From: JBGPLH01 sp041486365 [NCBI: Thermodesulfobacteriota bacterium] | Lineage (GTDB): Bacteria; JAUYMQ01 | Direction of reading: 5' to 3' | Length of the DNA stretch: 6,263 nucleotides | Assembly: GCA_041486365.1 (NCBI GenBank) | Contig: JBGPLH010000202.1 | Location: 1-6,263, forward strand | Shown here: piece by piece, positions 1 to 5,567 of the stretch | Layout of the letters: each line of letters starts with the position of its first letter | Numbering within the stretch: the first letter of the stretch is position 1 | The notes under the pieces: generated by a model | What the model saw: the letters and a program-made list of their open reading frames with translations, nothing else | What the model was told of the DNA's origin: nothing | The model's database searches: none | Program-made: the position numbers and the translations under genes

Positions 1-31
1 CGCCGCGCGGCCCGGGGGATCCGCAGGACCC

Positions 32-2554
32 GTGAAAGAGGATGAAGCATGGGACGCTTTCCTCGCGGAAGGACGGACCGCCGTCGAGCGCTACGTCGCC
101 GGCTGCGGGGGCGATCGCGCGGCGGCGGTTCGCGCGCTGGCGGCCGCCCTCGCTTCCCGGTTCGACGGGACCGTCGCTTCGCCCCGGGACCGCGATTCAA
201 TCGAGCCCTTGTCGGCCCGCGCATCATCAGAGTCGGTCCTCGCTGCGCGAGGAACCTCCGGGCGAGGAACCTCCGGGCGAGGGACCTCCGGGCGCGGGAC
301 CTCCGGCGGGCGCGCGGCCATGGAGGTTGCGGCAGGGGACTGGCTCTCGGACTGGCGGTTCGTCCCATCCGATCGGATGGCCGATCCCCGCGCGCGGCGG
401 CTTGGGCCGGAGGCGATGGCCCGCTTCCACGAGGCCCTCGCGGGAGAAGAGGGGAGCGTCTACACCGAGCCGGGCGAGATCCGTTTCATGGTGCGCCGGG
501 CGCTCGCGGAGCACCTCGCGTCCTCCTCGCCGCGCGGGGCCGCCCTCCCGCGCGCAAGCGCGTTCCGGCTCCTGGCCGCCCCCGACGCCTCGCTCCCGCG
601 CGTGGTGGCGCGACTGGCGCCCGAGGAACGGCGCGCGGCCGCGCGGCGCCTCGCGTCGCTGCGCGCCCTCGACCCCGCATGCGGCTGCGGGGCCTTTCTC
701 CTGGAGCTGCTCGAGGAGATCCTGCGGCTCACCGCGGCGCTCGGCGAGGGCGATCCGGCGGCCATCGCGCGCCGCGCCGTTTCCACCAGCCTCTTCGGGA
801 CCGACGTCGACGCGGCCGCCCTGGCGATCGCGCGCCGGCGACTCTCGCTCGCGGCTCCCGGCGCGCAGCCGAACCTGATCAATACCGATCCGCTCACCGA
901 CGACGTGGCCGTCGAGCGGTGGAAGAGAAGGGCCGGGTGCGACGGCGGCCCGGAGGCGGAAGGGTTCGACCTCGTGATCGGCAATCCGCCCTACCTCCGG
1001 CAGGAGCGCATCGACCGGCATCCCGGCCTGGGGCCCGGAGCCAAGCGCCGGATCGAAGAAGCAGCCCGCGCGCGCTGGGGACGCGATCTCGGGATCTCGC
1101 GCCGCGCCGATCTGTACGTCTGGTTCTTCCTCGAGGGGCTCCGCCTGCTGCGCCCCGGCGGCACGCTCGTCCTGCTGACGAGCCACGCTTGGCTCGATCT
1201 GGATTACGGCTCAGCACTCCGCGCCTTCCTGCTGGAGGAGGCCGACGTCCGTTTGATCGTCGAGGGGAGCGCGCGTTCCTTCCGCCGGGCCAGCGTGAAC
1301 GCCACCGTCACCGTCGCGGCCCGCCGCGCGGCGGCCGGGCAGCCGCCGCAGCCCGTCCGCTTCGCATCCCTCCGGCGCCCCTTCCTGCGGGCGGCGCGGG
1401 GCACTCTCTTCACGCGGCTCGACGCGCGGCGTGCCATCGAAAGCCCGTGGCTTCGGCTCCGGATTGCAGCGCCCCGCGATCTGGCCCCGCCCGCCGGGGG
1501 CAAGGCCGCGCCGCGCTGGGGCGGCCCGTGGCTCCGCGCCCCGGAGGTGATCCTGCGCGCCAGGACCGCCGCCGAAGGGAGAACCGTCCCGCTCGGCGAT
1601 CTCGCCGAGGTGGTGTTCGGGCTCAAGACCGGCTGCAACGACTTCTTCTATCTCGTCGACGAAGGGCCCGCGCCGGAAGATCCCGGTCGCCTCCGGCTCT
1701 GTCGCAGCCGCCTGTCCGGTGAGCGGCATCCGATCGAGACGCGCTTCCTCGTTCCGGTGGTGACGACGCTCAAGGAGATCGAGCGCCTAGACGTCGAGCG
1801 GTCGCGGCTGCGCCGGCGGCTCCTCGCGATCCCGGCGACCGCCGATCTGCGCGGGACGCGCGCGGAGGCCTACGTGCGCATCGGAGAGCGGGGTGGCGTG
1901 CACCGACTCGCCTCCGTTGCATCGCGGCGGCCGTGGTACGCCGTCGAGCCTCCACGCGGCGCGCTCCTCCTCCCGCGCCGCATCGGCGAGCGGATGCCCG
2001 TGGCCAGGTCGCAGGGCGTGGCCTTCGACAACAACCTCTTCGGGATCACGCCCCGTCCGGGCGTGCCCCTCGAAGCGCTCCAGGCTGTGCTCAACGCGAC
2101 GATCACGCGCCTGGAGATCGAGCTCGGGGCGCGGGAGCTCACCGGCGCGCAGGCAGTCGCGGACACGAACGTCTACCTCGTGAAGTCGCTCCCCATGCCG
2201 CGCGCGGACCTCCTGCGGGCCCGGGCCGACGCGCTCGGCCGCGCGCTCGCGCCGCTCGCCGGGCGCCCGGCGGGATCGATCTTCGCGGAGGCGGGTCTCG
2301 CGGATCGCCGCGCGCTCGACGCGCTCGTGCTCGTGCTGCGGGGGCTGCCGGAAGGGGAGGCGGAAGCCGTGCTGGAGGCCCTTCAGGCCCTCGTGAAACG
2401 CCGTCTCAACCGGGCGGACGCCGGGCGGGGGTCCTGCCGGGGGAAAGCGGTCAGGAACGGGAAAGCGCTGTTTTCCAAGGAGTTGCCCGGTGCCCTTCAG
2501 AAGAAGAGTGACACTCAAAAAAAATCTGGCCATCCCGAAGCGCCCGGCTTATGA
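32..2554 (+). CDS. N6-adenine DNA methyltransferase, Eco57I/TaqI type (possible type IIG or orphan enzyme; 5' end may be outside the window)
   Basis: Likely transfers a methyl group from S-adenosylmethionine to adenine N6 in a specific DNA site. Seen in the 840-residue product: a G-x-V-Y-T-E-P motif (141-147) that usually opens this catalytic domain; SAM-binding motif I DPACGCGAF (214-222); an acidic motif II region FGTDVD (255-260); and catalytic motif IV NPPY (318-321), typical of N6-adenine enzymes. The region from about 510 to 745 resembles a TaqI-like target-recognition domain, with FGLKTGCNDFF (529-539), AFDNNLF (664-670) and LNATITRLEIELGARELTG (from 687). I see no PD-(D/E)xK nuclease motif in the first 140 residues, so this could be an orphan methyltransferase, or the nuclease part may lie upstream. 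The GTG at 32 has only a weak, close AGGA before it, and the frame is open to base 2. Residues 73-92 are four RGTSG repeats from a family A element. The last ~50 residues are basic, low-complexity and probably non-domain. The stop overlaps an ATG (ATGA, 2551-2554). Confidence 0.88.
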   Translation: MKEDEAWDAFLAEGRTAVERYVAGCGGDRAAAVRALAAALASRFDGTVASPRDRDSIEPLSARASSESVLAARGTSGRGTSGRGTSGRGTSGGRAAMEVAAGDWLSDWRFVPSDRMADPRARRLGPEAMARFHEALAGEEGSVYTEPGEIRFMVRRALAEHLASSSPRGAALPRASAFRLLAAPDASLPRVVARLAPEERRAAARRLASLRALDPACGCGAFLLELLEEILRLTAALGEGDPAAIARRAVSTSLFGTDVDAAALAIARRRLSLAAPGAQPNLINTDPLTDDVAVERWKRRAGCDGGPEAEGFDLVIGNPPYLRQERIDRHPGLGPGAKRRIEEAARARWGRDLGISRRADLYVWFFLEGLRLLRPGGTLVLLTSHAWLDLDYGSALRAFLLEEADVRLIVEGSARSFRRASVNATVTVAARRAAAGQPPQPVRFASLRRPFLRAARGTLFTRLDARRAIESPWLRLRIAAPRDLAPPAGGKAAPRWGGPWLRAPEVILRARTAAEGRTVPLGDLAEVVFGLKTGCNDFFYLVDEGPAPEDPGRLRLCRSRLSGERHPIETRFLVPVVTTLKEIERLDVERSRLRRRLLAIPATADLRGTRAEAYVRIGERGGVHRLASVASRRPWYAVEPPRGALLLPRRIGERMPVARSQGVAFDNNLFGITPRPGVPLEALQAVLNATITRLEIELGARELTGAQAVADTNVYLVKSLPMPRADLLRARADALGRALAPLAGRPAGSIFAEAGLADRRALDALVLVLRGLPEGEAEAVLEALQALVKRRLNRADAGRGSCRGKAVRNGKALFSKELPGALQKKSDTQKKSGHPEAPGL
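205..306 (+). repeat. Family A modular repeat, copy A1 (two 21-nt modules, four 15-nt modules), inside the methyltransferase gene
   Basis: Two 21-nt modules (205-225, 226-246), each with a GTCGG core, are followed by four 15-nt modules (247-261, 262-276, 277-291, 292-306) of the form GCGAGGAACCTCCGG. The junction between the last 21-mer and first 15-mer forms a hairpin: TCCTCGC (237-243), loop TGC, GCGAGGA (247-253). The whole copy is 102 nt, a multiple of three, so the reading frame is kept and the 15-mers encode RGTSG four times. Confidence 0.85.
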
Positions 2555-2555
2555 T
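2527..2555 (+). promoter_or_regulatory. Candidate sigma70-type promoter for the DUF3024-like gene
   Basis: TGGCCA (2527-2532, 4/6 match to TTGACA) lies 17 bp from TATGAT (2550-2555, 5/6 match to TATAAT), next to an A-rich run at 2517-2524. Transcription from here would begin a little upstream of the strong start candidate at 2632, giving a leader of roughly 70 nt. Elements this short occur by chance, and it overlaps the end of the methyltransferase gene. Confidence 0.3.
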
Positions 2556-2631
2556 GGCAGCGTTCATTCCGAAGGGGGGCAACCCGCTCCTCATTTCTTC
2601 CTCAAGTTCAAGCCTCGGAAAGAGTTCATCC

Positions 2632-2973
2632 ATGGCCGCTCATGCCGACGTTTCCGAAAAGCAGTCGATTCGGGTGGAAGACATCCGCCGGATGCTGCAG
2701 TCGTGTGTGGACCGCGGTGAGGTCCACGTGACGCTGACGGACGAGGGTTACACGATCTACCACTACTACCCGGGCACCTCGGCGGGCCGGCAGAACGAGA
2801 TGCCGATCGCGCAGCTTCGCCCCGGCGAAGGAAGCTTGGTCCAGATCTACTGGCGCCGCGGCAGCGGACGCTGGTGGCCGTATCATGACAGCGAGGAGCG
2901 CCAGTTCGCCGCGTCCTTCGATCGTTGCATCGATGAGATCTCGAAGGACCCGTGGGGGTGCTTCTGGGGTTGA
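2632..2973 (+). CDS. DUF3024-like small protein of unknown function
   Basis: A 113-residue soluble protein with no signal peptide or membrane segment. Its layout matches what I recall of the DUF3024 family: a short N-terminal helix, a strand-rich part (EVHVTLTDEGYTIYHYYPG), then P-I-A-x-L-R (58-63), I-Y-W-R-R (72-76), R-W-W-P-Y (80-84), and a C-terminal helix ending in D-P-W-G-C-F-W-G (106-113). The family has no established function to my knowledge. ATG 2632 is preferred because GGAAAGAG (2617-2624) lies 7 nt upstream. An in-frame ATG at 2551 would couple it to the methyltransferase through ATGA, but it would add a 27-residue serine-rich stretch (140 residues total) lacking family features. 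Its own terminator follows within 6 nt, so it appears to be transcribed separately from the mutagenesis cassette downstream. Family assignment is by motif memory, without a profile search. Confidence 0.75.
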   Translation: MAAHADVSEKQSIRVEDIRRMLQSCVDRGEVHVTLTDEGYTIYHYYPGTSAGRQNEMPIAQLRPGEGSLVQIYWRRGSGRWWPYHDSEERQFAASFDRCIDEISKDPWGCFWG

Positions 2974-2978
2974 TCCAG

Positions 2979-3021
2979 AAAGCGGGCCGGCGAGCCGTGA
3001 GTGCCACGCCCGCTTTTTTTT
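2979..3021 (+). terminator. Rho-independent terminator after the DUF3024-like gene
   Basis: AAAGCGGGC (2979-2987) pairs with GCCCGCTTT (3008-3016) around a 20-nt loop, and the 3' arm runs into eight consecutive T (3014-3021). It starts 5 nt after the stop codon at 2971-2973. It separates the upstream transcription unit from the LexA-like/Y-polymerase/DnaE cassette. Confidence 0.85.
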
Positions 3022-3047
3022 GCGAACATGTTTCGCTTTTTGTTCGC
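3022..3047. promoter_or_regulatory. Operator-like overlapping inverted repeats upstream of the LexA/UmuD-like gene
   Basis: GCGAA (3022-3026) is inverted as TTCGC (3032-3036), and GCGAAC (3022-3027) is inverted again as GTTCGC (3042-3047). TGTTTCGC and TGTTCGC also form a near-direct repeat. The GAAC...GTTC character recalls LexA (SOS) boxes, although spacing does not fit the Bacillus consensus exactly. It lies between the terminator and the Shine-Dalgarno site of the first cassette gene, where an operator would be expected. I see no convincing -35/-10 pair. Confidence 0.4.
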
Positions 3048-3071
3048 CATGCCGCTGATCCCTTTCTTCCT

Positions 3072-3087
3072 GGAGGTGAGATCCATG
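3072..3087 (+). promoter_or_regulatory. Strong ribosome binding site deciding the start of the LexA/UmuD-like gene
   Basis: GGAGGTGAG begins at 3072 and leaves 8 nt between GGAGG and the ATG at 3085. This selects 3085 over upstream in-frame starts: GTG 3001, inside the terminator, and ATG 3028, inside the operator-like repeats. Confidence 0.8.
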
Positions 3088-3921
3088 AATCGATTCAGAT
3101 CTTGTCGGCCCGCCCTTCGGACGGGACCTCCGGCTTCTCGAGCCTCGATCAAATTCCTCGCCGAAGCCTTCGCCGTCTGGTGCGACCAGAAGAGCCGGCT
3201 GGCGGGCGCGCGTGCGCCGGAGGTCCGCCGCCCGGAGGTCCTGAGCGGAGCGAAGGCCGACTCTGAAGATGACGCGGCCGACTCTGAGAATGCTGTCCTC
3301 GATGACGACGGCCACGACGCCCTGGCCGAGACCTACGCCCGCACCCGCGAGCTGATCGGCGCGCTGATCGCGCGGGCGGAGGTCGCGTGTGCGACGCAGC
3401 AGGGGGTTCCAGGCGCGGCAGGCGTCGCGGATGCGGGAGGGCGAGCCGCCCGAAGGGCGGCGCACCCATCGCGTGGGCGCGGAGCGCCCTTCCATCTGGG
3501 AGGGCGAGGCTCCTACCGAGCCCCCGCGCGCAAGGAACTGTCCCGCATGCTGAGTGCGATCCGATCGGGAACGGGCGTGAGGATGGCGATGAGGTCGCAG
3601 CGCTGGAAATCGCCGCTCGAGCAGGCGGGGCTCCTGCGGCGGATCACGACGGGCTGGCTCCGCGGCGCGGGGCTCCCCGTGGATCTCTATCTGCCGGGCG
3701 ACACGGTGATCGTCGAACCGCGCCGGCAGATCCGGCCGGGCGAGATCGTCGTGGCGCAGACCATCGGATGTCCGACCGTCCGGGAGGCAATCTTTCTCCA
3801 CGATCCCGGTGCGGCGGCGATCCGCTTCGTCTCGCCGAATCCCGGCGCCGTCTCCCTCCAGGTCCCCGCGTCCGATCTCACCGTCGTCGGCGTCGTGATC
3901 GGGCTTCGCCGCGCGCTCTGA
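3085..3921 (+). CDS. LexA/UmuD-fold (S24 superfamily) protein with substituted catalytic dyad; first gene of mutagenesis cassette
   Basis: 278 residues. The C-terminal ~90 align by eye with LexA/UmuD peptidase cores: R-G-A-G-L-P-V-D-L-Y-L-P-G-D (193-206) matches the register of LexA's G-x-S-M-x(8)-G-D, then VIVEP (208-212), PGEIVVA (218-224), TVREA (231-235), SPNP, and a final VVGVVIGLRR. In that register Gly196 replaces the nucleophilic Ser and Arg233 replaces the general-base Lys, so self-cleavage is unlikely. The N-terminal ~150 residues show no clear helix-turn-helix; recognisable host-like stretches (IKFLAEAFAVWCDQKSRLAG, 22-41; a helical LAETYARTRELIGALIARAE, 80-99) are separated by repeat-coded segments from A2, A3 and B1. 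The Y-family polymerase downstream lies in the same frame across an intergenic stretch with no further stop. It could be a UmuD-like partner of the polymerases or a non-cleavable regulator; which one is inference. Confidence 0.75.
   Translation: MNRFRSCRPALRTGPPASRASIKFLAEAFAVWCDQKSRLAGARAPEVRRPEVLSGAKADSEDDAADSENAVLDDDGHDALAETYARTRELIGALIARAEVACATQQGVPGAAGVADAGGRAARRAAHPSRGRGAPFHLGGRGSYRAPARKELSRMLSAIRSGTGVRMAMRSQRWKSPLEQAGLLRRITTGWLRGAGLPVDLYLPGDTVIVEPRRQIRPGEIVVAQTIGCPTVREAIFLHDPGAAAIRFVSPNPGAVSLQVPASDLTVVGVVIGLRRAL
3098..3133 (+). repeat. Family A repeat, copy A2 (one 21-nt plus one 15-nt module), at the 5' end of the LexA/UmuD-like gene
   Basis: Minimal 36-nt copy: a 21-mer (3098-3118) with GTCGG at 3104, then a 15-mer (3119-3133) ending GGACCTCCGG-like. 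Hairpin CCCGCCC (3109-3115), loop TTC, GGACGGG (3119-3125), with one C.A mismatch. It begins only five codons after the start codon and encodes residues of the type SCRPALRTGPP, in a different reading frame from copies A1 and A7. Confidence 0.85.
3217..3288 (-). repeat. Family A repeat, copy A3, inverted (two 15-nt plus two 21-nt modules), inside the LexA/UmuD-like gene
   Basis: On the + strand two 15-mers (3217-3231, 3232-3246), each opening CCGGAGGTCC, are followed by two 21-mers (3247-3267, 3268-3288), each holding GGCCGACTCTGA. The total is 72 nt and in frame, encoding APEVRRPEVLSGAKADSEDD and similar residues (about 44-68). Confidence 0.85.
3435..3522 (+). repeat. Family B composite hairpin repeat, copy B1, inside the LexA/UmuD-like gene
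   Basis: Order: GGGAGGGCGAG, hairpin GCCGCCC-GAA-GGGCGGC (3445-3461), hairpin GGGCGC-GGA-GCGCCC (3475-3489), then the core hairpin GGCGAGGC-TCCT-ACCGAGCC (3503-3522). The same order of parts is found inverted at 5894-5994. Relative to that copy, the first core unit here lacks 12 nt between short GAG repeats, a loss that keeps the frame. It encodes an Arg/Gly/Ala-rich stretch (about residues 118-146). Confidence 0.8.
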
Positions 3922-3940
3922 TCCCGGGAAAGAGCCGGGA

Positions 3941-4048
3941 CCGGAGGTCCCGAGCCCGGAGATCCGCCGCCCGAAGACCCGCCGCAACGCGGCGGTCGAC
4001 TCCAAGAACGCGGCGGTCGACTCCAGAGACGCGAGGGCCGACTCTTGC
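3941..4048 (-). repeat. Family A repeat, copy A4, inverted (three 15-nt plus three 21-nt modules), between the LexA-like and Y-polymerase genes
   Basis: Three 15-mers (3941-3955, 3956-3970, 3971-3985) abut three 21-mers (3986-4006, 4007-4027, 4028-4048). This fills nearly all of the 123-nt gap between the two genes. The last 21-mer contains the GAGGG used as a likely ribosome site and the TTG start codon of the polymerase gene. The frame through this gap is open, and it is the same frame as both flanking genes. Confidence 0.88.
4033..4047 (+). promoter_or_regulatory. Repeat-supplied ribosome binding site and TTG start for the Y-family polymerase
   Basis: GAGGG (4033-4037) lies 7 nt before TTG (4045-4047). 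No ATG or GTG occurs in this frame between the preceding stop (3919-3921) and the conserved first strand, so TTG 4045 is the only start that keeps the whole palm domain. An ATG at 4049 is out of frame and ends at a TGA after 19 codons (4049-4108). Confidence 0.55.
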
Positions 4049-5325
4049 ATGGACGGCACGTCCTTCACATCAACATGGATGACTTCTACGCCTCCGTGGC
4101 GCGCGTGAAGGACGCCACCCTCCGCCGCCGCCCTCTGATCGTGAGCCACGTCCACAGCCGCGGCACCGTCGTCTCCGCCTCCTACGAGGCGCGCTCCGAC
4201 GGCGTGCGCCCAGGCCTCACCCTCGCCCAGGCGCGGCGCCTTTCCCCCCGCGCCCGCGTGGTGCCCTTCGACGCGGCGCTCTTCACCCGCGCCTCCGATG
4301 CGATGGCCGGCGTGCTCGCGGCCTGGTCCCCGCTGGTCGAGCGCGCGCGGCCGGACGAGGTCTTCGTCGACTACACGGGTTGCGAGCGCCTCTTCGGCGC
4401 GCCGCTGGACGCATGCGTGCGCATCCAGCGGCAGATCCGCGATGAGCTGCGGCTGCCCGCGTCGATCGGCCTGGCGACGAGCAAGCTCGTGAGCCAGGTC
4501 GCCTCCGGCGCGGCGAAGCGCTCGGGCCTCGTCGACGTGCACAGTGGCTACGAGCCGGCGTTCCTCGCGCCGCACCCGGTGGGGTGCCTCCCCGGCGTGG
4601 GGCCGAAGCTCGCCGCGCGGCTCGCCGATCTCGGCGTGGGCCGGATCGGCGACATCCCGCCGATCCCCGTGGAGGCCATGGAGGGCGTCTTCGGGCGGCC
4701 GGGGCGCCTCCTCCACGAGCGCGCGCGCGGGATCGACCGGAGCCAGGTGCGAAGCGGGAAGCCGCAACCGGAGGTCCCGAGCGGAGCGAGGGCCGACTCT
4801 TACGATGAGATCGCGGAGGAGGAGCTCTTCGAGCCCGACGTCCTGGAGCGCCGCGTGCTCGAGGCGGCGCTGGAGCGGCTGGCGGCGCGGCTGGGCGCGC
4901 GGATGCGCGGGGAGGGCGTGGCGGCGCGGCGGCTTTCGGCGCGCGTGCGTTACGCCGACGGCGTGGAGGAGGCGCGGCGCGCGCTGCTCCCCGATCCGGA
5001 GGATCTCGACGGACCGCTGTACGACGCGCTGGCGCCGCTCTGCCACGCGGCGGCAGGCCGGCGCGTGCGGGTCCGGGCGGTCGCGGTCCGGGGATGGGAC
5101 TTTCGCTGGTCCACCGGGCAGCTCGATCTGCTCGCCGGTCTGGCGACGGGAAACCCGGGATGGGAGGGCGAGCGTCCTCGCGAGCCGTCCTCCGCCGACG
5201 CGGAGGCACGGCGTCGCCGCTTGTGCGAGACCCTCGCGCGGCTTCGCGCGCGCTTCGGCGAGCGTGGCGTCGTTACCGGGCGCGATCTCGCGGCGCGCGG
5301 CGTCGCGCGGGAATTCGTGGAATAG
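4045..5325 (+). CDS. dinB: Y-family translesion DNA polymerase, DinB (Pol IV)-like
   Basis: 426 residues. The palm/fingers open with HVLHINMDDFYASV (5-18); the steric-gate aromatic is probably Tyr15, and the nucleotide-binding YEAR motif is at 47-50. The second catalytic acidic pair is Asp104-Glu105 in RPDEVFVDYTG (102-112). A helix-hairpin-helix LPGVGPK (182-188) marks the thumb, and GID (229-231) precedes the linker to the little finger (about 253-352). QLDLL (359-363) fits the beta-clamp-binding consensus QL(S/D)LF. A helical tail with RARFGERGVVTG follows, as in many DinB proteins. The first metal-ligand Asp (E. coli DinB Asp8, HVDMD) is Asn10 here (HINMD), so activity is uncertain; loss of acidic residues recalls ImuB, which is non-catalytic, although the other motifs here look intact. 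In-frame repeats occupy 242-253 (A5, domain linker) and 373-381 (B2, between clamp motif and tail). Probably co-transcribed with the genes on either side. Confidence 0.88.
   Translation: MHGRHVLHINMDDFYASVARVKDATLRRRPLIVSHVHSRGTVVSASYEARSDGVRPGLTLAQARRLSPRARVVPFDAALFTRASDAMAGVLAAWSPLVERARPDEVFVDYTGCERLFGAPLDACVRIQRQIRDELRLPASIGLATSKLVSQVASGAAKRSGLVDVHSGYEPAFLAPHPVGCLPGVGPKLAARLADLGVGRIGDIPPIPVEAMEGVFGRPGRLLHERARGIDRSQVRSGKPQPEVPSGARADSYDEIAEEELFEPDVLERRVLEAALERLAARLGARMRGEGVAARRLSARVRYADGVEEARRALLPDPEDLDGPLYDALAPLCHAAAGRRVRVRAVAVRGWDFRWSTGQLDLLAGLATGNPGWEGERPREPSSADAEARRRRLCETLARLRARFGERGVVTGRDLAARGVAREFVE
4768..4803 (-). repeat. Family A repeat, copy A5, inverted (one 15-nt plus one 21-nt module), inside dinB
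   Basis: A 15-mer (4768-4782) opening CCGGAGGTCC and a 21-mer (4783-4803) holding GGCCGACTCT. It encodes PEVPSGARADSY (residues 242-253), the same frame as A3. The insertion falls in the flexible linker between the thumb and little-finger domains, where extra residues are most easily tolerated. Confidence 0.88.
5162..5186 (+). repeat. Family B core hairpin, copy B2, inside dinB
   Basis: GGGAG leads into GGCGAGCG (5167-5174), loop TCCT, CGCGAGCC (5179-5186). The arms keep the family layout (GGC, tandem G.A, three variable pairs), with the variable pairs changed on both sides. It encodes WEGERPREP (with the preceding T at 5161), placed between the clamp-binding motif and the C-terminal helix. 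Confidence 0.8.
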
Positions 5326-5353
5326 GATCGCCGACACGATCGTGACGGCGCAT

Positions 5354-5436
5354 GGGGAGGGCGAAGCTCCTGCTGAGCCTGTGTATCCCGCGCGTCGGCC
5401 TTCGGCCGATCGGCTCGCCAGGAGGCTCGCCCTCCC
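5354..5436. repeat. Family B copy B3: two inverted core hairpins around a TTC-loop hairpin, between dinB and dnaE
   Basis: Core hairpin GGCGAAGC-TCCT-GCTGAGCC (5360-5379), central hairpin GTCGGCC-TTC-GGCCGAT (5394-5410), then a core hairpin in opposite orientation, GGCTCGCC-AGGA-GGCTCGCC (5412-5431), bounded by GGGGAGGG on the left and CCCTCCC on the right. This is a complete, symmetrical form of the element. The rest of the 239-nt gap (5326-5564) holds copy A6 and no gene. Confidence 0.82.
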
Positions 5437-5481
5437 GAATCAAGCGATCGCCCTGCCAAAGACGCGCCGAACCGGTCTTCA

Positions 5482-5562
5482 CATCAGAGTTCGTCGGCCC
5501 TCGCTCCACATCAGCACTTGTCGGCCCGCGCTTCGCGCGGGACCTCCGCTCAGGACCTCCGG
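5482..5562 (+). repeat. Family A repeat, copy A6, ending two bases before the dnaE start
   Basis: Two GTCGGCCC modules (GTCGG at 5493 and 5520, 27 nt apart), a perfect hairpin CCCGCGC (5525-5531), loop TTC, GCGCGGG (5535-5541), and two GGACCTCC modules only 13 nt apart (GACCTCC at 5541 and 5554). Unlike the coding copies, module spacing here is not fixed at 21 and 15, which fits the lack of reading-frame constraint outside genes. Confidence 0.82.
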
Positions 5563-5567
5563 CCATG
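5552..5567 (+). promoter_or_regulatory. Probable ribosome binding site of dnaE, inside repeat A6
   Basis: AGGA (5552-5555) lies 9 nt before ATG 5565. It belongs to the last GGACCTCCGG module of A6, so this gene too would use a repeat-derived translation signal. The match is short. Confidence 0.45.

Noticed and set aside
205-306. Simple tandem microsatellite as the sole explanation of the RGTSG repeat
   Set aside because: The 15-nt units match the 3' module of a dispersed element and are preceded by its hairpin and 21-nt modules, so this is an expanded copy of family A.
2551-2631. N-terminal extension of the DUF3024-like protein to ATG 2551
   Set aside because: It would add a 27-residue Ser-rich stretch without family features and has no clear ribosome site; ATGA coupling with the methyltransferase keeps it possible but second choice.
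2989-2996. GGCGAGCC in the terminator loop, identical to one arm of the family B core hairpin
   Set aside because: A single 8-base arm without its partner or the GGGAGG lead is expected by chance at this base composition.
3001-3084. Longer starts for the LexA/UmuD-like gene (GTG 3001, ATG 3028, ATG 3049)
   Set aside because: They lie within the terminator T-run or the operator-like repeats and lack a ribosome site, whereas ATG 3085 has a strong GGAGG at ideal spacing.
2626-5337. A 903-codon open frame on the - strand covering the whole cassette region
   Set aside because: It is antisense to three genes with recognisable motifs, its translation is an Arg/Ala/Pro/His-rich string with no domain, and long antisense frames are expected in such GC-rich coding DNA.
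5335-5344. Perfect 10-bp palindrome CACGATCGTG just after the dinB stop
   Set aside because: It is too short, GATC-centred palindromes are common in GC-rich DNA, and it has no second copy or promoter context.
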